Shown here: positions 44,877 to 56,208 of the stretch, one piece after another | Numbering within the stretch: the first letter of the stretch is position 1 | Layout of the letters: every line of letters starts with the position of its first letter | Source of the DNA: Melanopsichium pennsylvanicum | Taxonomy: Eukaryota; Basidiomycota; Ustilaginomycetes; Ustilaginales | Assembly: GCA_900208305.1 (NCBI GenBank) | Contig: OAPG01000004.1 | Location: 620,001 to 684,000, forward strand | Reading direction: 5' to 3' | DNA length: 64,000 nt | Translations under genes and position numbers: made by a program | Notes under the pieces: model-generated | Databases searched by the model: none | Told to the model about the DNA's origin: nothing | What the model saw: only the letters and a program-made list of their open reading frames with translations

Positions 44877-45596
44877 GTTGAGCAAAGCGTCGACCTGGTG
44901 AGAAGCACGTTGAGAGATTTGATAGGTAGAGATGCGATGCTGTCCACTCAAGATCTGGACAAAGTCGCTCTAGTAGCAGGAAGCTGTGATTGCAAGAAGA
45001 AGTAAGAATGCAAGTAGCCGGCGATGCAGTGGGGACTTTTACTACTGAAAAGCTTGTGACCTTGGAAAGAAAAATGCAAGCTGCCCTGCTGGTTGCCAGC
45101 ACAGTGATGATTAAAGATCGGCAAGCAGCAAGCAGCAAGAGCATCAACGCCTCTCATAAACATGTGTTGTAGCCAGCTTCTTGTGTTATCATCGATTCAT
45201 ACTTGTTCGCTTCGGATAACGGAGTAAGGCTCACTCACGCTCACCATGTGGAGGCTTGTGCTTAAAAAAATTGGATGAAATAAATAAAATAAAGAGGAAA
45301 AAATAAAGGATAACACGTATAATGATTTAATGAGAAGGAACAGGCTTAATTGACCGAGCCCAGGGAAGATCCTTTGAGGTGGAAAGCTCAACACTATCTT
45401 AATCATGTCTCCCGTTGATTCATGCTGGCGGGTTACGATTACGGCTGCTAGACGTTTCAAGTAGACTGTGCATAAAACTATCAATTAGATCATGTTCGAG
45501 TAGCGGCAGAAGACGTTATATTGGGTATAAGCTCTTGCTAGACAGCGTCTTCTTCTCTTGCCTCGAATTATGTATGCATCAAAAGTGCAACATACT
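44877..45596. other. Intergenic, hydrate dehydratase promoter side
   Basis: A 720-bp gap between two minus-strand genes, with an A/T-rich stretch at about 45265-45330. No gene or clear element was recognised. Confidence 0.4.
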
Positions 45597-48500
45597 TTAG
45601 CCAGCTAGTCTCATGGCATCAGCGATAAGAACCCACATACTCAAATAAGCCAGCACTGCAATGGGAACGACATTTCTCCAAACCGCAACCTCCCAGTGGA
45701 AGTTCCGTTTGCTGCTGGTCCGTTCCCTCAGCCACACACCATCCCTTAAGAAGAACCTAGCATGTCCTTGCCAATACGTGCTGGGCTGAAAGGGGAACGA
45801 CTGCAGCACCGTTCTCCTTGCGCGAGCCTCTCTAGGTATTCTTGAGGCAGCAGCTGGTGCAGGTATACTAAAACCGCCTGGTCCGAGGCGTCTGCGTAAC
45901 CCGTCACCGCCGCCGTTTGCGATAGGGAAAGAGTTGAATGTAGGCCTGGAGTTCGGGTCCGTGCCGGTACCACCGAGCACGGTTCTGTCAGTCGCATACC
46001 CAGGCCAATCCGAATCGCCTTCCATCTCAGTCTCGGTTCCAGCCACTCCAGGTGTTGTTTTGCTCTTCTTGCGTCTAGAATTAGCAAACGAAGGCCCACC
46101 GATAACAGCACGCCAAAACCTAGTTCCCTGACCACCCCTTCTCTGCTTCCTCTGTCGCTCCCTCTCACCAGCGTAAAAGCTCGCCGCAGCCGCATCACTC
46201 TCATCGCCACTCCTTGGGTCCCAATCTGACTCGATCCCGGTCAGCACGCCTGCTCCACCTGATGATGCGTCCGTGTGCAACAGCCCTGTCCTTCGAGCTA
46301 AGATAGACCTAGTGGGGGACTTTACAAATCGAGAATCCGAAAGATATCCAAGTGCAACTGTCGCTTCGTCTGAGCATTCTTCCTCATCATCCGATTCATC
46401 ATCCAGCGGAGCATCGGCAATGTTGCTTGTGACCCAACGTGAAACCACATCGGACAGCGCGGTGGTGGTGCCGATGACCACCCACGCACCTAGCGGTTGA
46501 TCCGCGCCAAACACGTGCACAGTGATCCTAACTAAAGGCCAGCAGATTGCTTGAAGCGCAACCAGGCGAATCAGCGAGGGGAGGATCGAGTAATACAGCA
46601 GCCACCTGCGCAGAAGCAAGGTTGTGAACGAGAGCGCGTGATAAGCGGTTGACATGGACCAGAGGCAGGCGACGAAAAAATCTAAGCTTCCTGGTTGTCG
46701 CCGGCCTAGTCTGCTAGATTCCAGGTAGAAGGAGGGCTCTGAATGGGATGTGGACACGAACGAAGTGGTACCGTTTGCAGAAATGAGAAGTGAGCCTGGC
46801 GAAAGAAGCTGACCGTGGCGAGTAAAGAGGACGAAAGCATTCCGTGCCAACCAGAAAGTGCCGATGCAGCCAGGGACCGCGGCCAGGATTCTGAGCGGGT
46901 GCAAAAGGAGTTTGAGTACCACTGGGAACTCCTCTTCATCTTCCTCGACAACTTTTGCAGGTTTGGAGGACGAAGCGTCATCGGCAGATCGTGCGGCAGG
47001 GATGTTGGCAATGCGGGAAGAGGGCGTGCTGGGTGACAGCGTTGAAGGAGACTTTGGAGCAGAAGGGTGGGTGCTGTCCGAAGTGGGAGATTCCGGTGGG
47101 CTTACTTCGCCAGAATTTGTTTGGTGAAATCCTTGTGAGGGAGAGGCTCGAAGAGGGGTAGGAGCAGCGTATTCAGGGTGATATCTGCTGCCGCCATTGA
47201 GTGCATTAACTGGCGTCGTATCTGATTTAAAGGGCGATGCGTTTGCACTGCCCTCTGCGGAATGCTGAGGCAGTGTCGCTGAGGCAACAGAAGGATTGAT
47301 TGGCGTCCTCGGCCGCAACAACTGTCTTGCACTGCCAGCACTCGCCGACCTTCTTCGTCTGGCCAGCATAGCCTGTGCTTGTCCCGATGATCCCGGCAGA
47401 TTTGCGCTAATCGGTCTGCTTTCCACATCCACTCTTGAACTGCTGTCCAGCGCCGCCACCATTCCCCTTTTCGCCTTCGATCCCGAATTGGTCGAAAAGG
47501 ACACCGCACCCTGCAGGTCATCAACACCATCGCTGTCCGGTGCAAAGCCACCGGGACTAGCCGGCGTAGACGCAAATTGCGAAACGTGTATCACGCTGGG
47601 TGTCATCTCCAGCCCTGCTGGGAAGGGCGAGAGACTTGTCAACCCTCTTCTGCCGTAAAATGAGGCAGAAGGGCTTGGTGGGCCACTGCGACTTCCACGT
47701 GACGAGGACCGAGCACGAAGCCCTGGTCTGATAACTGCTAAGGGCGGATCTGAGACAGCGAGACCATTTGCGGCGGTTGGGATCGAAATTGGTGGGGGTA
47801 AGGGAGGATCGCGTTGAGACGTTGTGGAAGCGTTGTTGAGGGTGGAAGCTGAAGAAGCGCTTGGAGGAAAGCGGGGAGAAGCCAAATCAACGGCGCGCTC
47901 GAGTTCGGTCTCGGTTGCCGAAGCTCGCGGAGCATACGGCGGAGGGGATTCGAATTCGTGTCCGATGAGATAGGTTGAATCCAAGTCCGGAAGGTGAGGT
48001 GTACTGCGACTAGCAAAGAGGCGTTGCAACCCGAGCAGGTGTGCGTGAGCGGCGTGTTGTGCCCGTTCAGATTCAGATTGACTTGCTGATCTAGCTACAT
48101 GACTGGAATGTGGCGCCAATCGACCGAAATTGGTATCTATCGGCGGACATGGGTCTCCATGGCGGCTTCGCAGCTCGGGATGAGAGCTGTTATTCTGCGA
48201 TTGAAGTTGAGCGAGTAGGGCTGGGTCAAAGTAGTCGGAAGCGTTTCGAGAGATTGAGGTGGCATGCGGGGATGTCGGAACGGAGAAGCTGTCCAATGCC
48301 CATTCTGCTGGCATTAGGTGGTCTGCTAAGGCTGTGGCTTGAGCTACAGGAGACATTGCCATGGCCATAGTTGCTGCTGTGGAGAGGAGCGGAGAGGAGG
48401 GTGCTGTAAAGGCTGACAATGAGCCAGAGGGGTGAGAGGGTTCGTTGGCAGAGGAAAGGCTGCGAAGGGTATCGAGATGCGGAGTGGAGCGATTGCGCAT

Positions 48501-48923
48501 GGTGGTGGTCAAAGGACGCAGCTCGTCAGCAGTCGTTCTTGAAGACTCGTGCACGTTTGAGATTACGGAACGAGCGGGATTGAGCATGGGACCTGATCTG
48601 CTACCGCTCCGGCTGTGTCCTGATTGAGTTAAAGGACCTCTACGGGATCGCCGATGGTTGGAAGTAGTAGCATTTTGTTGGAGAGAAGAGATGGCGGTAT
48701 TGGAATCGGCGACGATATTGTGTACCGAAGCTGCTGATGATGCTCGAGATCGCGTTGTGCGTTGATGTGAGCTAGTTGGAGGCTGAGAAGAAGAGACATT
48801 GGGAGTGACTTGAGATGACGAGGAATGATCGTAGGAGCCGAAAGTATGCTGACTGTCGATGACAGCTAGTAGGGGCGGACTCAGCACGGAGTGTTGTGAG
48901 AACGTGGCACCTTCATACGACAT
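45597..48923 (-). CDS. EOS1: EOS1-like ER membrane protein with long disordered N-terminus
   Basis: A 1108-residue single-exon protein from an ATG. Residues 1 to about 670 are Ser/Pro/Thr/Ala-rich and look disordered. A membrane domain follows with hydrophobic segments at about 680-705, 745-770 and 785-825. It includes LRRWLLYYSILPSLIRL (Trp774), LQAICWPLVRIT and VIGTTTALSDVVSRWVTSN, which match the core of fungal Eos1. A final hydrophobic helix closes the protein (VPIAVLAYLSMWVLIADAM). Yeast Eos1 is an ER protein needed for normal N-glycosylation and oxidative-stress tolerance; its molecular activity is not known. The size is far above that of the yeast protein because of the N-terminal extension and an insertion after the membrane core. 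The assignment comes from the core motif. Confidence 0.6.
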   Translation of the reverse strand: MSYEGATFSQHSVLSPPLLAVIDSQHTFGSYDHSSSSQVTPNVSSSQPPTSSHQRTTRSRASSAASVHNIVADSNTAISSLQQNATTSNHRRSRRGPLTQSGHSRSGSRSGPMLNPARSVISNVHESSRTTADELRPLTTTMRNRSTPHLDTLRSLSSANEPSHPSGSLSAFTAPSSPLLSTAATMAMAMSPVAQATALADHLMPAEWALDSFSVPTSPHATSISRNASDYFDPALLAQLQSQNNSSHPELRSRHGDPCPPIDTNFGRLAPHSSHVARSASQSESERAQHAAHAHLLGLQRLFASRSTPHLPDLDSTYLIGHEFESPPPYAPRASATETELERAVDLASPRFPPSASSASTLNNASTTSQRDPPLPPPISIPTAANGLAVSDPPLAVIRPGLRARSSSRGSRSGPPSPSASFYGRRGLTSLSPFPAGLEMTPSVIHVSQFASTPASPGGFAPDSDGVDDLQGAVSFSTNSGSKAKRGMVAALDSSSRVDVESRPISANLPGSSGQAQAMLARRRRSASAGSARQLLRPRTPINPSVASATLPQHSAEGSANASPFKSDTTPVNALNGGSRYHPEYAAPTPLRASPSQGFHQTNSGEVSPPESPTSDSTHPSAPKSPSTLSPSTPSSRIANIPAARSADDASSSKPAKVVEEDEEEFPVVLKLLLHPLRILAAVPGCIGTFWLARNAFVLFTRHGQLLSPGSLLISANGTTSFVSTSHSEPSFYLESSRLGRRQPGSLDFFVACLWSMSTAYHALSFTTLLLRRWLLYYSILPSLIRLVALQAICWPLVRITVHVFGADQPLGAWVVIGTTTALSDVVSRWVTSNIADAPLDDESDDEEECSDEATVALGYLSDSRFVKSPTRSILARRTGLLHTDASSGGAGVLTGIESDWDPRSGDESDAAAASFYAGERERQRKQRRGGQGTRFWRAVIGGPSFANSRRKKSKTTPGVAGTETEMEGDSDWPGYATDRTVLGGTGTDPNSRPTFNSFPIANGGGDGLRRRLGPGGFSIPAPAAASRIPREARARRTVLQSFPFQPSTYWQGHARFFLRDGVWLRERTSSKRNFHWEVAVWRNVVPIAVLAYLSMWVLIADAMRLAG

Positions 48924-50608
48924 GATGGTGTGTCGTGCCTGTGTATTGCTTGAAGGAGTTGATTTGACATGTAGTCATGTCTAACTTTGCAGACTATGAT
49001 AAAGGTAATATCTGTCCCTCCAAAGAAGAGTTGTCAAAAGACAAAGCACTTGTGTGCTTCGCTAGCGCTCTCCCGTGCAATCGATGGGAGAGCGCCAAGA
49101 GGTAAAGTCGGGGCGAGTGGATTGGCCCAGCGATGGTTTCAATGAAAGATACTTGCGACCGTCGAAAGCAGAGCTGCGATGAACTAAACGTTGGTGTAGA
49201 AGAAAGTTGGACCGAAGGTCTCGTTCCTTATCTGGCCATGTGAAGTGATAGTTGCATGTTGTTGCTCGAGTAGCAAAGAGGAAGAAGGACCACAGCAGGG
49301 TCCAACCATTCACGTTGCTCAATCACGAATTCTGTGGTTCTGTGATTCACGTCGTAAAAAGAGTATTTTTTCCTCAGAGATGCAGACCGAATTCAGATCA
49401 TCTAGCTGTTAGATCTCAAACTAGACCAAAGCCAGTGTCAGTGCCCCACCAACCGTAGTCCAAAGAGTGGGCGCTCGGCCCTCCTCCCGATGGAGCGGCT
49501 GTCGCGGTCGAGCCACGACCGATCCTCTCCGGATCCCTCGCAGAGGAGCGGTCGGCCTAACACGACCCTCCTACCGTCCAACCGCGCCTGGCCCCTCCGT
49601 AAGCAGAATACGGCCGTCGGCAACCTAACATTGTAGCGCCGCGGTGGGAGGTAGTTACCGCAGTTGGCACAGGAGGTGGTTGATAGTTCTTGGACCTTAC
49701 CACCCCGCCCCCGCCTGACATGAGGTTGCCTCCGGACCTCGTCGCATGTATTACTTAGTTAGCTCTATAGCAACGCAGTAGTGTGCTCTGACCCCCGACC
49801 GCCTGTGTCGCCTACGCCTACGACCTCTCCGTGCCCGTAGACCCTATTCCGGCTGTAGCTGCCCAGCGGTACCTAGACCCTATGGCCTTAACAGGGTTCC
49901 ATTTAATATCCGATGAAACCTGGGGTTTTATTGTGTTTTGAAATGAAACCCGCTGGAAGTGCATGTTCTATCCAGTTTTGTTCTGAGAGCTGCTGGAACC
50001 GTTCTGAGTTGACTAGCCTCTGTGAACACTCTGTTCAGCAGTAGTTTGGCTTGTCCAGATGATTGTATGACCTGCGCTATACACAAGTGTCCTTGATGCA
50101 AGTGCCAGTTGCTGTCTACAACATCTCCTGGGAACTTGGGAGCCATTGTCACTGTCTGATCAGGCTACGGTGTGGGTTCTGTTGCCGCACTTGAGGTGCC
50201 TACAGTGGAGGTGCTGCAGTGCCAGTAGAGGTGCTGACAATTGTCTGCCCAAATCTCATTCAATGCAATGCTTTTTCTTGTCCAACTGTTTGCTTTTTTG
50301 TTTGCTCTGGGTTTGTTGCTTTTTGAGGAGCCAGAATTTCTATTTTTACGATGTTATTGAAGCTTTGGCTCCGATTTCCGGGAATTCCTTTTCATGGTTA
50401 CAACAATTTTTTGGATTTGGTTTCTTGCATTTTTAACAACCCCAAAAGCGGCTCCTCACTGCCACACAGTCATACAATAATCACACGATGTCTTGACATA
50501 GCCAGCATGGATAAATTAGCAAATGATCGCAGTTTATGTCTATTACGCACAGCAAACAGTTCTAAACCAATGCTGTTGCAGAAATGCGAGGTTGGGATTG
50601 AGACAGCG
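48924..50608. other. Intergenic region with compositional island (1.7 kb)
   Basis: It should contain the EOS1-like promoter (low-coordinate end) and the 3' side of the carrier gene (high end). The middle, about 49430-50120, differs from its surroundings: 49440-49900 is visibly GC-rich. It may be a transposable-element relic (see the candidate LTR entry). No coding gene is supported. Confidence 0.45.
49632..50120. mobile_element. Candidate solo LTR or retroelement relic
   Basis: A 489-bp segment starts TGTAG and ends CTACA, which is a 5-bp perfect terminal inverted repeat with TG..CA ends. It is flanked on both sides by ACAT (49628-49631 and 50121-50124), a possible 4-bp target duplication. 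Composition differs from the flanks. No primer-binding site, polypurine tract or protease/RT coding was recognised. The GC-rich part starts ~190 bp outside the proposed left end, which weakens the boundary call. Confidence 0.25.
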
Positions 50609-52129
50609 CTACTTGGCAGCAGCGGCAGTGGTAGCAGTGACCGAAGGGGGAGGAGGACGTCCAAAGTCTTCGTGCATCTCGATCAGCAACTGCAGAGCTC
50701 GACGAGCGTGGGTTCGCGAAGGGTCTTCTCCTGGCACACCGTCGCTCAGAACATCGGCCACTTCCTGATCTTCGAAGGGGTACGGCAGGAACTTTTGCAG
50801 GTACTCGTAAGCCACCAGCGTTGCACCGAACTGAGGCGATGAACGCAACACACGTGCCATCGAACCCTTGAAGAACGCCTTGGGGCCCTCCTCAGCCATG
50901 ATCCTGGTAGCACAATCCACAATACCATTGTACGTTGCCTGACCCTTTCGTGCCTCGACCTGCAGACGAGTCTTGATGACGTCCGCCGGTGTGGTGAGGA
51001 ACGCAGCGGGCATACCAGCGATAGCTGCAGATGCAAGCATCTCTCCGAACCCGAGCTTCTTGCCACCCTTGCCTTCGTGGAACGTATCCTTCTTCAAGTG
51101 AGCGTACGCGGGGAAGTAGATGGCCGAGAAGGGAATATCGCGCAGCAAGCACGCTGATGCCCCTTTGTACAAGCCGACGAGACCCAACTGACGCACGATG
51201 TGGACAGCACCACGCGCCATGCGGTCACCACCTTCTGCCTTTGCGATCTCACCAGCCACTTGGAGACGAATCTTGACGATCTCTAGCGGGTTGGTGAAGA
51301 TGACTTGGCAACCACCAGCGGCAGCACCGGCAAACAGCTCCCAAGGCAGAGTGATGCTACCCGAAATAGGGTCCTTTGCGTGACCTCGCACAAGGTCGTT
51401 GACGGTAAGCTTGATGGCCTTTTCCGGAGCCACGCCGAGGAGTTGAGGACCGAGACCAGAGTAGAATCCACGAAGACCTTCGTTGCGGAAGACCTTTTTG
51501 ACGCAATCTATCGAGTTCTTGTACATTAGCGGTTCACCGACCACGGAAGATCGCTGGTTCTGCATACGTGTCTTGACGAGATCGATGGGATAGACAATGG
51601 TTGCACCCACGGAACCGGCGATACCACCGAGACCAAAGTTGTAGGCAGACTTGCCGAGCTCGGCGAAGGCGCTCTTGATGGGTTTCTCCTTTTTTTCCTC
51701 CTGGATTTCCTTGAGACGCGCGGCGGCAGGGATGTCTTGCTGCTCTTGCGCTGTTGGGTTGGGATGCGGTTCCAAGTCGTCTGAAATGTAAAGATCGTGG
51801 CAGATGAGATTTTCCTTTATCGAAGCGCCACGGACGACAGAGGTCTTGTATGAGAGCATGCCAGGCGACGAAGCGGCTACTTCGCGTCGGAACTTCTCAA
51901 GGTGTTCTGTGAATGAGGGGTCGGCATCTTGACGCGAATAGAGTTTGGCATTGACAACGAATCGCCCCTCACCGGGTAGATGTGGGATCCAATAGACGCC
52001 ATGATTGCCGTTTCCATGGCCATTGCCATTAGAGGGAACAGCTCGAGATTGCTCTTGTTCCAAGGATGAGGGAGCAGATTCGCAGTGAACGGGTCGAGGC
52101 CAAAACAAGGGAGGTACGAGATGTGACAT
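50609..52129 (-). CDS. AGC1: Mitochondrial aspartate/glutamate-type carrier lacking visible EF-hands
   Basis: A 506-residue protein from an ATG. Three mitochondrial carrier repeats span about residues 160-455 with signatures [20 protein letters not shown] and [10 protein letters not shown]. The sequence is closest to aspartate/glutamate carriers ([56 protein letters not shown]). Such carriers exchange matrix aspartate for cytosolic glutamate plus a proton in the malate-aspartate shuttle. The usual N-terminal calcium-binding EF-hand half is absent. Instead residues 1-150 hold a Gly/Asn-rich stretch and a short region ([12 protein letters not shown], then [13 protein letters not shown]) I cannot assign. 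No EF-hand-coding frame was seen in the 1.5 kb upstream. A different substrate range is possible. Confidence 0.8.
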   Translation of the reverse strand: MSHLVPPLFWPRPVHCESAPSSLEQEQSRAVPSNGNGHGNGNHGVYWIPHLPGEGRFVVNAKLYSRQDADPSFTEHLEKFRREVAASSPGMLSYKTSVVRGASIKENLICHDLYISDDLEPHPNPTAQEQQDIPAAARLKEIQEEKKEKPIKSAFAELGKSAYNFGLGGIAGSVGATIVYPIDLVKTRMQNQRSSVVGEPLMYKNSIDCVKKVFRNEGLRGFYSGLGPQLLGVAPEKAIKLTVNDLVRGHAKDPISGSITLPWELFAGAAAGGCQVIFTNPLEIVKIRLQVAGEIAKAEGGDRMARGAVHIVRQLGLVGLYKGASACLLRDIPFSAIYFPAYAHLKKDTFHEGKGGKKLGFGEMLASAAIAGMPAAFLTTPADVIKTRLQVEARKGQATYNGIVDCATRIMAEEGPKAFFKGSMARVLRSSPQFGATLVAYEYLQKFLPYPFEDQEVADVLSDGVPGEDPSRTHARRALQLLIEMHEDFGRPPPPSVTATTAAAAK

Positions 52130-53682
52130 TGTGACCTTGTATGTGTATGAGTGTGCTCGAGGACTAGATGGGTCTCGTAGTTTTTACCTTGAGAGTGTAC
52201 TGGCGATGCTTTCTTTGAGGTTGAGAGAGCTCGAGCGGGAAATGTTTTTGCGTGAAATAAGTGCGCCGTTCTGCGGAGCTGTTCTGCGAGAATGAAGACC
52301 AGGAAAAGGAACAAAGAGGTGGTACAAGCCTGTAAGCTGAGAAGAAGTTCCAAGCAAGGGAGACGGAAAATGTACAGAGGTAGTGAGGTGAACTGGAAGG
52401 AAGATGTTCGAAAGGAGGCAAAGATGGTGAGAGCGAGAATTGTGACGATGATGACGATACCGAAAGGATGAAGGATGTGGGGTGAATGTGGGCGAGGTGT
52501 TGGATCTGGAAGGACGAAACCGGCAAGCGAGAAAGTGTCAGGATGATGATGGCTTGTAAATTATTTTGCATCCAAACCAGAGAGAGGCAAGACGGTCAAA
52601 GTGCGAGAGGTGTGTCTGTGTGTCTGTGTGTTTCTTTGTGCGTATGCGTAAACGTATGCGTACGGAACCAGGCGTGACTCAAATGTTTTCGCTCTTTTGA
52701 TACGGTGCCAACAAGCTGAAAGTGAAAGGCTAAAGCGCCCAGTTTGCGCCTTGTGTCACACAAGTGACTGCAATTGGTTGCTGTATTCCAGAGAAAATGT
52801 GACGATTTCTTCGGATACAGGACATTGTACGGTAGCGTGATTCTGCCAAGTAGTCTGAACTTGACTCGAAATTATTCAAAAAATTCAAACTCACGAAACT
52901 GATTTTTGTCTTTTAAACTTTTTGCGTCATCACATTGAGCAGGTGTGGCGCTTACGGAGCGCTTCCGATTATTCGACGATCAACAAGAACGTTTGAAAAT
53001 TCTTCCGAAATTCGCCTTTTCCGTAAGTTTTACAATGCATTTTTCACCGCCTTCCCTCTATGATTTCCCCAACCTCTTCCGAAGACCGGCGAGCAACCTG
53101 ATCTTGGCTTGTGAAAAATGCACACCGATTCCTTGCTCCACAAACACTCAAATCGCGCACCTCACTCACAACCTCTGAAGGGCGCCTTGTGAGTTGACCT
53201 GCGAGCTGTTTCGAGTATTTGTCGTCTATGAACGCTTTCTTGTTGTGCCGATGCTTGGACCATCTCGCAATCATTAAGCGTATGATGGCTGCTCGTTGCA
53301 GATCTTGTGAGCATGCACAAAGCGCTTTGCAAGACTGAAGATGATCGCTGTGTGAAGACGTTTCCCTCTCGCTTCGGCAATCCTCTCTGTTAGACTTGAT
53401 TGCCGATCTGATCCAAATCTATCAAAATCGTCTTCTCCTGACGGCTTCGGATCGCGTTCCAGCCTGCGTTTTTTTTTCTTTATTTTTTTTGCAATACGTT
53501 CGATCTCGAGCTTTTCCTCAACTTCATCGGTCTTGCCGACTCATTCAACATTAACAGCACCAATTTACAGGATCGTGATATCAGGACAGGAAAAAAGGGG
53601 GTAAGAGCATCAGTCTAGTTTCAGTAGTAAAAGGTATTGCAAGGCTCAGACTGAGGTCATCATCAGCACATTATGAGTCACT
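52130..53682. other. Intergenic, carrier promoter side (1.55 kb)
   Basis: It holds the carrier leader and promoter and the MFS 3' side. Features: a TGTC/TGTG-rich stretch at 52612-52640, a 10-bp direct repeat CGTATGCGTA at 52641-52650 and 52653-52662, and T-rich runs near 53470-53490. A 135-residue minus-strand frame at 52164-52571 is Ser/Pro/Phe-rich and was not accepted as an exon. Confidence 0.4.
52641..52662 (+). repeat. Direct repeat CGTATGCGTA x2
   Basis: Two exact 10-bp copies separated by AA, about 510 bp upstream of the carrier start codon. Confidence 0.7.
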
Positions 53683-56208
53683 TCATCCACTTTCCGACTC
53701 TTCTCCTTGTTCGCTGTCATTGCTCTCATCATCTTCCTCATCGTCGTGTGCTCTCTCATAGAAGCCCTTGTGACTCCAGAATAGTCCGAGCCCGCCAAGC
53801 ACCGACAGTGCTGCAAAGCAAGCTTTAAACAGCCATACCATCTCCGGGTGTCCCCTCTCCAATGCCACCCCAAATACGAATGACGTTAGCAACGGTACCA
53901 CCGCTGCCACCACCGTGACAAGGATTTGATGTGCTGCTAACGCTTTAGTCTGATTTTCCTCAGATACCGCATTGACCACCAACGCAGTTCGCACCGATGT
54001 CGAGCCCGACGAAATCTGCAGCAGAACCACCGCAATCACAAGTGGAGTCCAAGCACTTGACCACCATAACCCTTGCTCGCTCTCATTGTTCCCGCTCGAA
54101 CCAGAAAGGCGAGGAGTGGTGGTCGGAGCCTTGGCAGAGCTGGCCAACATCAGGAACGATGCAGTTGCCAAAAGGTAGGACCCCACCATGATCGAGATAT
54201 CCAGCTTACCTCGTTGAATCCTCTTGATCAAGTCCGAAGGCGAGCTGGTAAAAATCGAATGCGTCTCCCAATTGTTACTGCTTATCGTAATTTGCGAGCC
54301 CATCGAACAACGCTTGCCTGCTTTGAGGTTCGAATAGCCCAGAGAGGAGGCCGCCGACTTGTATGAGGGACGACGCCGCGACGCACTAGCTTCGACTCGC
54401 ATTTCATCCGCACCTGCCCAGCTGTCTGTTCGACCGTAGTCTCGCGCTGACACACTGCCGTATTTAGCGCTAGAGGTTCCACGCTTCAGAGGTGCACTCT
54501 CGCCATCATCCGCTGTACTGAATCGGTTGACGTGGCCGTTCGAAGCACCTGTCGCTTTGCTTCGCCGCCGAGCAGCTTCCTTCATTTTGCGCACTTGTTT
54601 GCGACGTCGAGCCAGTCCGATTTTAGCCACGTAGCGTCGAGCAAGTGCAACGCCTGGCGGAAAGATGGCGGTGAGGAACAGCGCACGAGTGCTCTGTAGC
54701 ACACTGATCAAGTACCCATTCTGCAGCACATCGAACCCGAACCTCTCGCTGTTGTACAGGAGCAGCAATGGCACCATGAATGCTTGGTACGTCTCCTCAA
54801 AGATCACGACTGCTGCCAGATTGAGCAGCCGAAAATCCATCCGGCTTTGTAGCTTTATCACGGCAGAAGACAGCTCTGCAGGCTGACTCTGATCCCGACT
54901 GCTATCTAATTGATTTCGATCTTGCTTGCTGCCCTGCTCATTCGACAATGGAGCATCTATGACGTCTTGCTCGGTCGTAGGTGTATAATGACGACGTTTT
55001 GGCCAAAAGATGGCCAGCGGACGCAAAAAGTTGATCTTGCGCAGTCGCGATCGCCATTTCAACTTCGAAGTATCGTGATCGGCGTCGCAGCTGGACCAGG
55101 TGACGTTAGAGTGGTTTTGCTCTGAACTTGCATCACCATTGTCGTGAGCACCTCTATCTTCCTGCGATGATCCTGACTCGACTTCGTCCGAATGCAGCCA
55201 TTGGTCGACAAAGGTCTGTTCGGCGCCACGCTTGCTTTCCGGAACGAGCACAAGAATGTATGCTACGGCTAGCACCATCAAGCCGCAGTCGGCGTAAAAT
55301 GGCGCGAAGAACTCGTTTGTCAAGCTGGCGAGGAGACCTCCTAGCGCACTCGACGGGAAAGCGCCGATTTGACCAAAGCCCTCGATGAAACTCAGGGCTC
55401 CTGCTCGTTGCGCTTCGGATGTTGTGTCGACGACATAATTTTGGATAGCGATGCGGAGCGGCGCGCCTGCCGAAGCCTCGGAGAATACGACGGCAAGGTA
55501 GAGTATGATAGCACCAGCAACTGGTGGCAGCACGACGGCAACTCTGAAGACTAGGATAGCCAGAGCGATGGCGAGATGCGCCACGAGCAGAAGAGGCTTG
55601 CGGCCAAAGCGCCGTGACAGCGTTGAAGCTCGAGAAAGCGTCATCAGACCTAGAAGGGCGCCGACCGTGACCATGGCTGCCGAGTAGGAAGAGGTTGATT
55701 TTTGTACCCACGGTAGCGAACAGCGGGATGGGTTTGGAAGCTCAGGTGCCGGTGGAAGCTTCATCGTTGTTGACGTCTCTGACCCAGATGCGAAGAGAGT
55801 ATGCACCGCACCGACCAAACGTGAGCCTCTGTGACCGCTTGTCTCATCGCGGATTGTGGGGTCGTAGACCTCACACATGATGAAGGTGTAGACCTTGAAC
55901 ATGGATGCGAGGGGCATGCCACTGGCCAGACTGCCGAGCAGCGTCACGACGGCCATGTGGTAGGGACTCGGTCGCCCAAAGCGAAACGCTTGCGAAACAT
56001 CTCGAATGGTCTGAGCTGGAGCCGTTGCTTCGGATTCATCCTCTGTTCCATCGTACGAGTCTTCTGTTGTGGTCGAGATGCGCGATGCTCGAGAGTCCTT
56101 TCTCTTTCCAAGAGATGGTTTTGAAGAAGAAGAGGCCGAGATTGGACGTGGGCGCGACTGTGATATTGACGGCGATCTAGCAGCAGTCAGAGAGCTGGGA
56201 CCTGGCAT
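53683..56208 (-). CDS. Major facilitator superfamily transporter, unassigned subfamily
   Basis: An 841-residue single-exon protein starting at an ATG. The first ~75 residues are Ser/Arg-rich and cytosolic in character. About 11-12 hydrophobic segments follow, in two halves. The first half (about residues 80-320) has an MFS motif A-like loop, LSRRFGRKPLLLVAHL, and a SEASAGAPLRIA segment. The long central cytoplasmic loop (about 325-450) is charged. The second half has another long loop rich in Arg and Ser (about 530-650) before the last helices (ALAAHQILVTVVAAVVPLL). Two large loops make it longer than most MFS porters. The substrate cannot be deduced. The C-terminus is acidic (DDEEDDESNDSEQGEE). 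It is divergent from the TRAPPII gene. Confidence 0.8.
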   Translation of the reverse strand: MPGPSSLTAARSPSISQSRPRPISASSSSKPSLGKRKDSRASRISTTTEDSYDGTEDESEATAPAQTIRDVSQAFRFGRPSPYHMAVVTLLGSLASGMPLASMFKVYTFIMCEVYDPTIRDETSGHRGSRLVGAVHTLFASGSETSTTMKLPPAPELPNPSRCSLPWVQKSTSSYSAAMVTVGALLGLMTLSRASTLSRRFGRKPLLLVAHLAIALAILVFRVAVVLPPVAGAIILYLAVVFSEASAGAPLRIAIQNYVVDTTSEAQRAGALSFIEGFGQIGAFPSSALGGLLASLTNEFFAPFYADCGLMVLAVAYILVLVPESKRGAEQTFVDQWLHSDEVESGSSQEDRGAHDNGDASSEQNHSNVTWSSCDADHDTSKLKWRSRLRKINFLRPLAIFWPKRRHYTPTTEQDVIDAPLSNEQGSKQDRNQLDSSRDQSQPAELSSAVIKLQSRMDFRLLNLAAVVIFEETYQAFMVPLLLLYNSERFGFDVLQNGYLISVLQSTRALFLTAIFPPGVALARRYVAKIGLARRRKQVRKMKEAARRRSKATGASNGHVNRFSTADDGESAPLKRGTSSAKYGSVSARDYGRTDSWAGADEMRVEASASRRRPSYKSAASSLGYSNLKAGKRCSMGSQITISSNNWETHSIFTSSPSDLIKRIQRGKLDISIMVGSYLLATASFLMLASSAKAPTTTPRLSGSSGNNESEQGLWWSSAWTPLVIAVVLLQISSGSTSVRTALVVNAVSEENQTKALAAHQILVTVVAAVVPLLTSFVFGVALERGHPEMVWLFKACFAALSVLGGLGLFWSHKGFYERAHDDEEDDESNDSEQGEESESG

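Noticed and set aside
52164..52571. Possible upstream exon of the carrier supplying EF-hands
   Set aside because: The translation is Ser/Pro/Phe-rich with no EF-hand loop, and the carrier has its own ATG at 52129.
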